Part shown: positions 12,201 to 24,200 of the stretch, piece after piece
How positions within the stretch are numbered: position 1 is the stretch's first letter
Layout: each line of letters starts with the position of its first letter
Assembly (NCBI GenBank): GCA_963580285.1
Contig: OY757010.1
Coordinates: 74,442,858-74,506,857 of the forward strand
From: Lucinisca nassula
Lineage: Eukaryota > Mollusca > Bivalvia > Lucinida > Lucinidae
Direction of reading: 5' to 3'
Length of the DNA stretch: 64,000 nucleotides
Position numbers and translations under genes: made by a program
Notes under the pieces: generated by a model
Database searches by the model: none
What the model saw: the letters and a program-made list of their open reading frames with translations, nothing else
What the model was told of the DNA's origin: nothing

Positions 12201-15200
12201 CATACGGTTTCCGTTTACACAATACACATTAATGCAGTCAAGGACGTAACACACATACACCTGTTTTATGTCATTTATTTTAATAGAGCGTATTTCTAAA
12301 AAAAACGTTTTGAACGGGTTAAAAAATCGAAAAAACATTTCTTTACTCTCGAACCAATACATGGCCGAACGAGAGTCATTGAAAATCTTACATGGCCGAA
12401 CCAAGTTTTAAAGAATATAAATACATATTTTACGAGTACACAAGCCTGAAATAAACAAATTATGTTTGATTGCCATTAGATCAAACACGATCAAGGCTTC
12501 TTTGATATCAGAATCACGCACCGCTTAATCACGTTTTGGCTGACTGTCCCGCGAGAGTCTGCGATACCTGGCGAGATCTCGAAAACGTGTTTACTGTCAA
12601 ACTCAAATTCATCCCCGAGAGAGATAATTGGATTATATTACTGGCACAATAAACAGTTTGACACCTAACCAGGTGTAATTTCTCTGTTTTTCACTTCGAT
12701 TTTAGCTTACTGGGTTTTTTTTCGGACCGATTTTTCAGCAAAATTTTTCAGCAAAATCGGTTTTCATTTTCAAAAAACGGTCTGGACCGGTAAAAAATCG
12801 GACTTCTAGAGCCCTGCTCATTAGAATCGCCTCAATGAGGCGATTCTAATGAGTACACACAGCATACATATTCATTATAGAACACCGAAAAGATGTCTAA
12901 AAGTATCTCATTATGCCTCCTGACAGTAACCTCAGTGGCTCGAACTACCCCTGTCTCGAACAGATTTTCGAGTTCCCAAAGGTGTTCGAGCCATTGAAGT
13001 TCGACTGTACACTAAAAAATTTGCTGAAAACTACCTCTTTAGTAGGTATTGTACATATGTACTTGCTATGTTTAGTTATTACTTACCACTTACCAGTATG
13101 TCAGCTTCTGGGTGTCAATTTAGTCTTAAGAATGACCACTTACCGTAAAAGGGAGCAACATTACTGTAGTTTGAATGTATTGGGCCCATGGGTTCAGGAG
13201 TTGTCATTTAAAGCAAATTGCTGATACCGCACAGAACAGGATGGAACCAGAAGATGAACAACGATCTATCACATTAGCTCACCATGAGTATTTTGGGTCA
13301 TGAGCAGTCTGTGCTCCTGTGGGCTAAACATACAATGGATCAGTCATTAGTCTTGTTTAAAAATATCCAAAGTTTGTATGTTTCAGATGCTTTTTAAATT
13401 TTCTGAACAGAAGGAGACTGGCAGCGAAACTTTCAAATATACCTTTGTAAGGAAAAGTCCTACATACTTTCTCATTAAAAAAATAAATTCTACAGTCGAA
13501 CTTCAATGGCTCAAACTCGCCGGAACCGCCGAAAAAAGTTCAAGCTATTGAGTCCAACTCGGCAAGATCCATCTTTGTGTACTATGATTTTTTATCATAG
13601 CTGCGGCGATTTTGGTGACTTCCGGTACATTTATCAGTCATAATTTAAGCCACGTAGTATACCTTTCGCACTTTCTGGCGACCTCCGACTTTGACTTCTG
13701 ACCTTTTTCGACCTCAAGAATCGCTTCATACTTTTCCTCAAGCGTCTTTTGTTCCAGTTTTCTTTGTATTCCCTGTTTTCCCGCTGCCGATCTGGGTATC
13801 CCCCCCGTTGCCGGGTCCTTCACCAGATTGCTCGGCAGTGCCAGCAGAAACCTCCGATCTGGGTATCCCCCCGTTGCGGGGTCCTTCACCAGATTGCTCG
13901 AAAGCTGACGTTCTCTCTGACATGACTGCAGGAGTGAATGATGAGCCGTTTTTTTTGGTCTGTATTTTAAGGCAAAGACTGTAATTTTGGCAGGTCTTAC
14001 TCAATGTCGGTGTTAAATTTTAATTTGTGAAAAATATTTTGCCAGCTTTAATTTCCTTATGCCGCCTCATTAGCCCTGGGTTATTATAGGTGTTTACAAT
14101 AAACTTAATTTGACACCTTCTCAACAATAATCTCTTGACCTGTTGATCAAAGTGATTGCGCCAATCAAGTACACCTGTGTTATGTAAACAGCTGTTTCGG
14201 CAAGACGCTTTGTCAATATCAAAGCGTCTTATGATACTGTGCAACTTGATCGATAAAATTTGAATTTTTAAAAAGGTAATTAGTGAGACCCATCGGTGGC
14301 ATTTTACATAGAAAATGCACTCTAGGGACCAGGCTTAGAGTTCGAGGGTTCGAGCCATCGTGGTTCGAGCTAAGGGTGGCATGTTTAGTTAAAAAGAATA
14401 GGTATTTTGCCGGGACTGAAAAGTCAGTTCGACCCAAACGTGGTGTTCGAGCCTACCGAGTTCGACCCATCGAAGTTCGACTGTAGTTTCTATCCCCAAT
14501 GAAGCACTTTAACAACTACCAAACTGAACAAAATTAAGATGTTTGACATGAAGATATACATGCACTCTGTACTAACAATCTCTTACTTGAGCAATACCAG
14601 TCATTGAAACTGCTACCCCCAGTTGTGTGTACACATTATGAGATTCTATTTGCAGTGTCAGAAGATTCAGGTTCATTCTGAAATAAGAAACCTATCTCAT
14701 AAGAAAGCTATGAACAATCTGAAGAAGCCGACCGAATAAAACTAGAATATTTATCCATCTTAACTGGAAACATAGGCCAACATAAAAGGGACACAGGCCA
14801 ACAGTGCAGACCAAGATCAGATGCCACTTAACCCTTATCCCGCTGAATAATTAAATTAGCCACAACCATTTCTCATTTTGAACCAATCAGATTACTTCAT
14901 GTAATCTATTCCTGCAAATTCACAAACAGAATGTCAAACAGTGTAGATCCTGATCAGAAGGCTTGTTCAGAAGCATCCGATCTGGATCTACACTGTTTGC
15001 AAAGGTAGGTGTTGTCGTGAACAGCAGGATAAGGGTCAATGCAGCATCTGATTGGGGTGTACAATGAGCATTTGCTAACGGGATTTTCCGTCAAAAATGG
15101 AATAAAAAATGACTAAGCAGATACGCCATCCATAAAATGACAAATGGACTTGCCCAATCTATAAAAAAAGGAATAGTCCGCCAGCATACAATGGGTAAAA

Positions 15201-18200
15201 AGAAGCTGCATTCCTGTCTTAACACCTTTCATCCCTTTCAATGGACTTTTCTATCTTTGAATTTGGCTTGGAGTTTAACAGCCAGTCAACACTATCAAGG
15301 TCATTCTGAGCCATCTGATCTGTATCTACACTGTTTGCAAATGTATGGGTTAAGGTCTGGTTGAGCTCTGAAAGCCTCACATCTTGGATGTGTTGTTAGG
15401 ATATACTGAACAAGAGGTCCAAATAACCTTGGATGATGAGTCAGAAGTTACTGGTGTGTGGTGTCAACCCTACGACACATGCAAAAACAAACCATAAGAG
15501 ATTAAAATTGATACACCAAGTGGTTTTTTTGTAAAGCTAAGTATTTAAACCTACAATAAGACATGTGCACCCAACGAAGACTCAGATCAGCCTGCACATC
15601 CGTGCAGTCTGATCAGAGTCTTCGTTGTCTGCTATAAGGATAGCTAAGGGCCCAATGCTACTTCATGCAACAAGAGAAGTGTCTGGTTAGACTATATGGA
15701 TGCGCAGGCTAATCTGAGTCTTTGATGGGCATGCATGACTTATTGTAGGTTTTGTCTTGCACTGGCTCATTTATTTTCTTAACTTTGCATCACATGTATC
15801 ATATGCAATATTCTACCATCCCCAGTCATGCACGGGAAGAGATCTCAATCGTAATATGCACTACTACAGTCTAACAACACATAGTTGAAAACATTAATTT
15901 CCACCTAGAGCCACTCTTACCTTTTTAGTAGACTATCTGTCAATCTCTGTCACTCGCTAAGTACTATTGCAACTTCTGTCACAAAAACAAGTAAACTTAC
16001 CGTAATGTTAGCTGAATCATATCCACTCACAAGTCCAATATGTCTTTTTGTTAATATCACTATTTGTTAGTATGAGAGGCAAAGATACAAGTAATCCAGC
16101 ATGCTTGCTACAAGGAGTTCCAAATATAGGTACTCTAGCTGATGAAAGAAGTGATGTTAAGGATTCTCAAGTGCTCAATGCTATACCTGTGCTATGCCTG
16201 TAACTGAGACGGCTACACCGAGCTGTGTGTAAACATCATGGGAGTCTATTGTAAGAGTTAAAACATTCAGAGAAAGCCTGCAAACAGAAGTCCATGTATC
16301 AAGTCACATATACCCGTAAACCTTTATACAAAAGATTCTCTGGTACTGAAGGTCTATTTTGTCTTCTGGGGTTAGCAAAGTGTAAATGACAACTTTCTTG
16401 ATCAGTACAAACTTGTACTTGGTCAAGGAAAGGGGGGCTAGAGCAACAAATTATGCATAAACAAATAACCATTTGTCATGCAGAGGTTAAAATTCCAGCA
16501 TTTCTAGATTTTTGTATGCCGAGTGAGACCAGGGCTACAATTCAGTACCTGAGCTATTCCTGTGACATCTACAGCTACCCCTAGCTGCGAGTACACACCA
16601 GTAGTTTCTATTGTTATAGTCACAACATTCAATGAAAGCCTGGAAGCAAACATCATGGATGAGCATGATCATGAAATGATAAGAGCTTCAAATGCTCATA
16701 GCTTCAGATAAGGCGGATTAATAAGGATTATCAAGGAATAATTTTCCTTAATTCTTGTCAGAAACATATGTTGTAGGTACTTGTTAGAATCGCCTCAATG
16801 AGGCGATTCTAACAAGTACCCACAACATATGCTTAAATAGAGAAATAAGAAAAAAAACAACACAAGAATTATCCTCCTTACTCCGCATTTGAAGCTACAA
16901 ACCCCAACCAACCATCTGCTAGTTCCGCAGACTCTTTTAACAGATTCAAAGCTTAAAGCAACAGCTAAACCTGGCATACAGTCTATTCAGCCATTTTTAC
17001 AAGGGAGGCAATTTTTGTGAACTTTCCTGTTTCTTTTTTTTTTCTCCTCTTCATTTGAGTCACTCCAAAAAGGGGTCTACTCCTTTTAGCTATTTAGGTA
17101 AGGGGCAGCCTAGGCAACATTCCTGTGAAGTTTGAATGAAATTGGCCCAAGAGTGTAGGAGGAACTTTCATTCAAAGTAACTTATACAGGAAAAAAATTG
17201 CTCTAAGGATAGATTTTGTTTTGTATGATTTTAGGATTAACATCCCCATCAACACTGTAAAGGTCATTTTGGAGACATTGCTTCAAATTTTGTGGGACTT
17301 TTACCCGGCACTGAGATGAAATGACATCTCAAGCCCTGTCGCCCAATGATACCAAAAAGGTTTGGCATGGATGGTCTGACTCGCACCGCTTTGCCTGGGC
17401 TGGCTTTGATCCTCTAAGCGGTTTACCAGTACTTGTGTGCGGTTGGTTTCAGCTCTGCGTGGAAGCATCATGCAGCCCATCTATTTCTTCAAGCCCCGAT
17501 GGGCGGGGGTTAAGGGTAGAGCTACTTATAAGGGAGTATAACATGTTTGAAAGTGTTGTCTCCATTTCCCTAAAAACCAGGCTCTTTTTTATGATGGCAG
17601 CAAGTTCATAGCAATAACATTAGCTGTCTTTACCATTCCCACTGGGGTCTCCAGCCCACCCCAGGGAAAAAAGGATAACAATACAAACACATGATAAATG
17701 CTGATGGAAGTGAAATTCACTAGCCGTAATGTTCCTGAGTAGTCGGACACAGGTCAAGGCAAACAGTGCAGACCCACATCATACTGCTGGAGCAGTCTGA
17801 TCAGGATCTACACTGCCATTTCATCTGCACATTTTGGACTCCTTACCGGATCATAGAACATATTTGTTAAAATTTTAGGAGAAATACAGCAAGTCCTCAG
17901 GGTATACAAATTTTTAAGATTTTTAAAAATACGTTTAACGGTTTTCAAACACTAGATGATACTGCTATGAAGCCGGAAGATGAGATGACATGTGATCACA
18001 ATGAATACAGAGAAAATAAAGAATACCAGGCTGATTTAAAAAATATGAACACAAAACAATATCTAACATGAGGGGACAAACTTTCAAGGGGGAACAACTC
18101 TATATAAAGTGGGTTTTAATGGGGTGTACATTACACTGACTTGTTAAGGTGATTACATGTAGTTGGATAATTTGTGATAAAATCTCATTCCACAGTCACA

Positions 18201-21200
18201 TGATGACTGTAGATAATTGTTGGAAGCCAATTATATGCCCCGCAATATTCTGTTCTGTTCTAGGACTCATGGGACAAAGCAGATAATATCTGTCCTTGTC
18301 CTATTTACATTCCCATTATTTCAGAAATTCAGAAATCAATGAGGATCATCCAACAAAGAGTCGGGGAACTGTTGCTTTGTTTCCTTCTAAAAATTCAGGT
18401 AAAACAAAGCCCTCTGAAACGGGTTCTAAATTAAAAGGGTATAATTTGCAGATCAGAAGCAAATTATAATCTGCAAGAAACATAGAATGCCAATCACGAC
18501 AACTGTCATCTGCTTTGTCGTCTGCCGGCTAATTTAAAAGCCATTGTTGCAAACTGTGTGGACCCAGATCAGACTGCTCCAAGGAGCAGTCTGATCTGGG
18601 TCCACACTGTTTGCCTATCAGCAAAAAATCAATATTCTGAAAATAGGCAGACAATGTATTGAACAGACGACATTTTTAGACCCAATTTTCTCGACTTCTT
18701 CAGGATTAACAAGGGACACAAGGTATTTTTGAAAGAGTTGCCACCCCTGGAAATTTGTCAATACCCAAAATAATAATGCTGTGGATAAAACTAGAGTGCT
18801 CTACTGTGACATAACCACAAATGTTGCAAATAAAACACCATCTTCTGAAATAAACAAGCTCATTAATAAGAATGGATACATGTTTTCTATTTTTTGTGTT
18901 GATTATTAACCCTTTTGTATCAAATGGAATCTTCCTCTTTATATACAGCAGGAGTTCATTTCAAAATTTAGGGGTGTCAGGCTGTGTTTTCATCAAAATT
19001 TGTTTTGGAAAATGACTGAACTTTTAGCAAACAGTGGAGACCCTGATCTGGGCCTACACTGTTTGCGAGGGTACCCGTTTTGGGGTATCCCGACTGAAAT
19101 GGGTTAATCAACCCCTATATTGCAGCACCTTCATTGCTATTGTCCACATGGTTATCACTGACCAATTAAGCTTTCAGTATTATTTCACCCTTTTTGTACT
19201 GAATAGACTCTTCCTGTCTGCATGTATATGAAGCAGAGTTCATTTCAAAATCTAGGGGTGTCAGCTTCAGGAGTTTTTTTTTTAGAAATTTACACCACAA
19301 CCTCTTTATAACACTATTAAATTGGTGTCTAAAGCAGAAACCAAGTTAGTTAAACAACCATGCTACATGTTTGTTTGTTTGTTTGATTTGATGTTTAACG
19401 TCCCCGTCAACAGTGTAAAGGTCATTTTGGAGACGTTGCTTCCAATTTTGTGGGACTTTTACCCGACATTGAGATGAAATGAAATCTCAAGCCCTGTCGC
19501 CCAATGAAACCAATAGGGTTTATAAGCATGAACGGTTCGGCTCGCACCGCTTTGCCTGGGCAGGCTTAGATCCTCTTAGCAGTTTACCAGTACGCTTGTG
19601 CAGTCGGACTCAGCTCTGCTAGCCCATTAATCACATGGTTATTATTGACCAAATGTAGTTGTCCGTATTATTTCACCCTTTTTGTACTGAATACTCTTCC
19701 TCTCTATACAGAGCAGGTTCAGTACTCTTCCTCTCTATACAGAGCAGGAGTTCATTTCAAAATCTAGGGGTGTCAGCTTTAGTTGTTTTAGAAATTTACA
19801 CGACAACCTCTTTATACGAGGACTGTTCAAATATGAATGCAAGTAGAACGTTTTGCTCATGCACGAATGCGAAAATCACCTGGTAATAAATATCATAGCG
19901 TAGAAAAACATTTTACCTATACATTGATACCAAACCTGTTAAAATCCGTGCACTTTAGCCAGGTCAGAGTACGCCGTTGAAATACGGTCCTATATTAAGA
20001 ATCGTTGTATTCTTGGTATACGGTGCAAAGACATTTTTGATGAAATATGTTCGGTTTATGGGCATAATGAAATGTCTTTTCCGACAGTTTTTCTTTGGTG
20101 TAAGAAATTCAGCTGTGGGCTAGGCTCAACAGAAGATGCACCACAAGATCGTCGGCCGAAAACAGCAACATTTGCCAAGATGGTTGCTTGAGTGAAAGAA
20201 ATAGTTGCTACCGATGCACGATACACCACTAGGCAAATAGCTAGTATGGTTGGCATCTCATTAGGAGCAGCTCATACAATTCTGAAACAGGATTTGAAAA
20301 TGAGAAAGATCTGTGCTAGTTGGATTCCCCATCTGTTGACAGATGAGCAGAAATAGACACGCGTTTAGTGCGCCAAGAAGTTGCTTAAAAAGTTTCGAAA
20401 TTACAATGCACGATCTTTCGCTAATGTCGTTACAGGTGACGAGACATGGGTTCACCTTTTTTAGCCAAAACGAAAGATTCAGAACAAAATATGGGCAACA
20501 AAGTATTGCAAAAGACCATGCATTGCAAAGCGGACCATGAGCGTCAAGGAGGTAATGTATGCCATATTCTTTTCAAATCAGGGCCCTGCTATTCAGGTTG
20601 CTGTGCCTAAAGGCAAATCTGTAAATGCGAAGTTTTACAAGAATAAAGTTCTTCGAAAATTGAAGAAATATTTCAAAGAACGAAGACCCGCAACTGGTTT
20701 GGCCAATGTCAGATTGCTACATGACAATGCGTCATCGCACAAGGCGTTCATTGTGCAAGACTATCTGAAGCAGGAAAAGGTTGTTGAACTCCCTCACCCC
20801 CCGTATTCCCCTGACCTTGCCCTGTATGACTTTTTTTTTGTTCCCGTGGCTGAAAAAATACCTTTCTGGTCGAAAATTTGTACAGCGCAAACACCTTGGT
20901 TCTGCAATATTCCAGTGCCTTCATAGTATACCTCGAAAAGACTACCAAAATGCGTTCAATGATTGGATCAGAAGACTGAAAGTTTGTATATCTGTTAAAG
21001 GGGAATACTTTGAGGGGACAAAATAAATTTTTCATCGAAATCTATCACAGAATCATTTTTAAAAGCTTAGTTGCATTCATATTTGAACAGTCCTCGTAAC
21101 ACTTTTAACCCTTTACCACTCAGACCCGTGTTTCGCCGTATCTATCAATTACCACACCGACCCGTATATTTACGTATCTATCCATTACCACTCCGATCCG

Positions 21201-24200
21201 TATTTGCCCGTATATCGGCCATTTGAACAAATACGTGTTTTCCCGTGTCTCAAAATCAATCGCGTCATTTTTACCTTTTTCCTAAATATAAAAACGCCAG
21301 AAATGTTAATGTTAAATGTTAATGTTAAATTAATGTTTATTAATGTTAAGTCTGGTCTTTTGCCAACAATATTTGCGAAAAAAACAAATATGTTTCTACA
21401 CAAAGTTTTTGTGTAATTTACAACCAAACACACCAGGGGTTTCTTCTACTGAATCACGATGACCTTGCCTAACCGTAATGGAAAATTACTGGGTTGAGTT
21501 ACTGAATGACGCAATATTTGTGTGTCGGTCGCGCATGATTTGCATGATTTAGGTAGAGACAATTAGCGCTGTATAATCAGTTAGATTCAAGGGATTTGTG
21601 GTTCAAGATAATTAGTTAATTGGGGATTATGATACCCTAGGAATGTTTATACAGCGGATGCCACCCGGAGCGTGCCGAGCATTGAGCCGCAATAAATTAC
21701 GTAACAGTACCCAAAAGTGTACCCAGGTGGTCATCGGAAGGGCAATAAAACCCACAGATGGGTAGAAGGCCTTTCATTGGTCAATAGTTTCAGCCCCTTT
21801 AATGAATATTAATGTCTAAAAAAAAAATATGCGACGTCTGATCAGGGTCTCACCGCCAACACGTTAACAGACAAACAGATGCAATTATTAAGCGGCACCT
21901 GATCAGGGTCTTCAGGTTTTTGGACCTTATAATGCTACGGCACCCGGATCAGACCCTCCACAATTATTGCCGCGACGTCTGATTCAGCTCCAACCGCCGA
22001 CGGTTCATTTTATTTTATTTTCCGCGACCGAACAGGTTTGGAGGATATAGCGACCGTCCAAATGTCCGTCAGTCCGTAGACACAACAGACAGATGCAAAC
22101 AATGCAGACTCGGATCAGACGCTGTACTATTATTGAACGGCGTCTGATGAGGGTCAGCATGTTTGTACAAGTGATCTGAGACGGCGCAGACCCAGACAAG
22201 ACGCTGCGCAACGTTTATGCGGCGTCTGATCAGGGTCTTATCGGCGACTGTGGTGTTTTTATCCCTAGTCTAAACAGGTTCGGATCCTGGCGTCCGTTCA
22301 TTCGCCCGTTCGTAGACACAAAATTATGAGTGACAAGACGCTGCGCAACGGTTATGCGGCGTCTGATCAGGGTCTTATCGGCGACGGTACTGTTTTTTAT
22401 CCCTAGTCTGAACAGGTTCGGAGCCTGGCGTCCGTTCAAACGTCCGTCCGTAGACGCAATAGACATATGAAAACAATGCAGATCCGGATCAGATGTACAA
22501 TTATTAAACGGCGTCTGATGATGGTCTACATGTATGTAGACGGTATCTGAGACGGCGCAGACCCGGACAAGACGTTGCGCAACGACGCGGCGTCTGATCA
22601 GGGTCTTATCGCCAACGGTGGTGTTTTTTTTAACCCTAGTCTGAACAGGTTCGGGGGATATAGCGATCAGCGTGGCGTCATTCACCCAACCGTCTGTATA
22701 ACAAAAGACAGAACACAAAGGTGCAAACAGTGCAGATTTGAATCAGACGCCATACAATAATTATACGGCGTCTGGATAGGGTCTACAAGTTTGTAGACGG
22801 AATATACGACGGCACAGACCCAGACCAGACGCTGTACAATGATCATGCGGCGTCTGATCATGGTCTGACCGCCGCCGGTGCGTTTTATTTTTATCCCCTG
22901 ACCAAATAGGTTCGGGGATATAACTATCAGCCTGGCGTCCGTCCGTCCGTCCGTCCGCAAACAAAATTATGAGTCTGGCGTCCGTTCACATGTCCGTCCG
23001 TTCGTCCGTAGACACAACAGACAGATGCAAGCAATGCAGATAAGAATCAGACCTGTACAATTATTAAACGGCGTCTGATGAGGGTCTACAGGTTTGAAGA
23101 CGGCATATGGGTCGGCGCAGACCCGGACAAGACGCTACACAACAATAATGCGGCGTCTGATCAGGGACTAATTGCCGACGGTGGTGTTTTTATCCCTAGT
23201 CTGAACATGTTCGGGGGATATAGCGATCAGCCTGGCGTCATCCACTCAACCGTCTGTATAACAATAGACAGAACACAAAGGTGCAAACAGTGCAGATTTG
23301 AATCAGACGCCATACAATGATTATAAGGCGTCTGGATAGGGTCTACAGGTTTGAAGATGGCATATGCGACGACACAGACCATGCGACGTCTGATCATGGT
23401 CTGACCGCCGCCGGTGCGTTTTATTTTTTATCCCCTGACCAAATAGGTTCGGGGATATAACAATCAGCCTGGCGTCCGTCCGTCCGCAAACAAAATTGAG
23501 TCTGGCGTCCGTTCACATGTCCGTCCGTCCGTAGACACAACAGACAGATGCAAGCAATGCAGATTCGAATCAGACTTTAACAATTATTAAACGGCGTCTG
23601 ATGAGGGTCTACAGGTTTGTAGACGGCATATGGGTCGGCGCAGACCCGGACAAGACGCTGCACAAAGGTAATGCGGCGTCTGATCAGGGACTCATTGCCG
23701 ACGGTGGTGTTTTTTATCCCTAGTCTGAACATGTTCGGGGGATATAGCGATCAGCCTGGCATCATCCACCCGTCTGTGTGTATAACTATAGACGGAACAC
23801 AAAGGTGCAAACAGCGCAGTTCGGGATCAGAGCCCAGAAAATTATTATAAGGCATCCGATCAGGGTCTACAGGATTGTAGACTGCACAGACCCAGACCAG
23901 TAGCTATCAACCTGACGTCATCCACCCGTTAGTCTGTATGACAATAGACAGAACACAAAGGTACAAACAGTGCAGATCGGTATCAGAGCCCAGACAAATA
24001 TTATAAGGCGTCTGATCAGGGTCTACAGGGTTGTAGACAGCACATGCGATGGACAGACCCAGACCAGACGCTGTACAATGACCATGCGCATCAGATGTCA
24101 TTGCACCTCAGTGTTGGGTAAAAGTCCCACCAAATTGGAAGCAATATCTCCAAAATGTCCTAAATAGTGTTGATGGGGATGTTATACCTCTAATCAAACA

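Larger units (their letters stand above)
11306..14586 (-). other. Intron between exon 3d and exon 3e
   Basis: No exon is seen. Contents are a pogo-like element carrying a nested hAT (11557-13007), a Tigger remnant (13493-14483), and unassigned AT-rich sequence at 13,010-13,490. Confidence 0.7.

Noticed and set aside
15900..16010. Possible further exon 3 copy near cttacctttttagtagac
   Set aside because: A donor-like cttacc is present, but translation shows none of the conserved exon 3 residues (no Tyr, no TGIAQ end).
22230..22718. 162-residue open frame on the minus strand
   Set aside because: It lies wholly in the hairpin satellite, its translation repeats with the satellite units, and it has no recognisable domain.
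21830..24080. Regular repeats with spacers, considered as a CRISPR array
   Set aside because: Units are long, unequal and internally palindromic, there are no cas genes, and the host is an animal.
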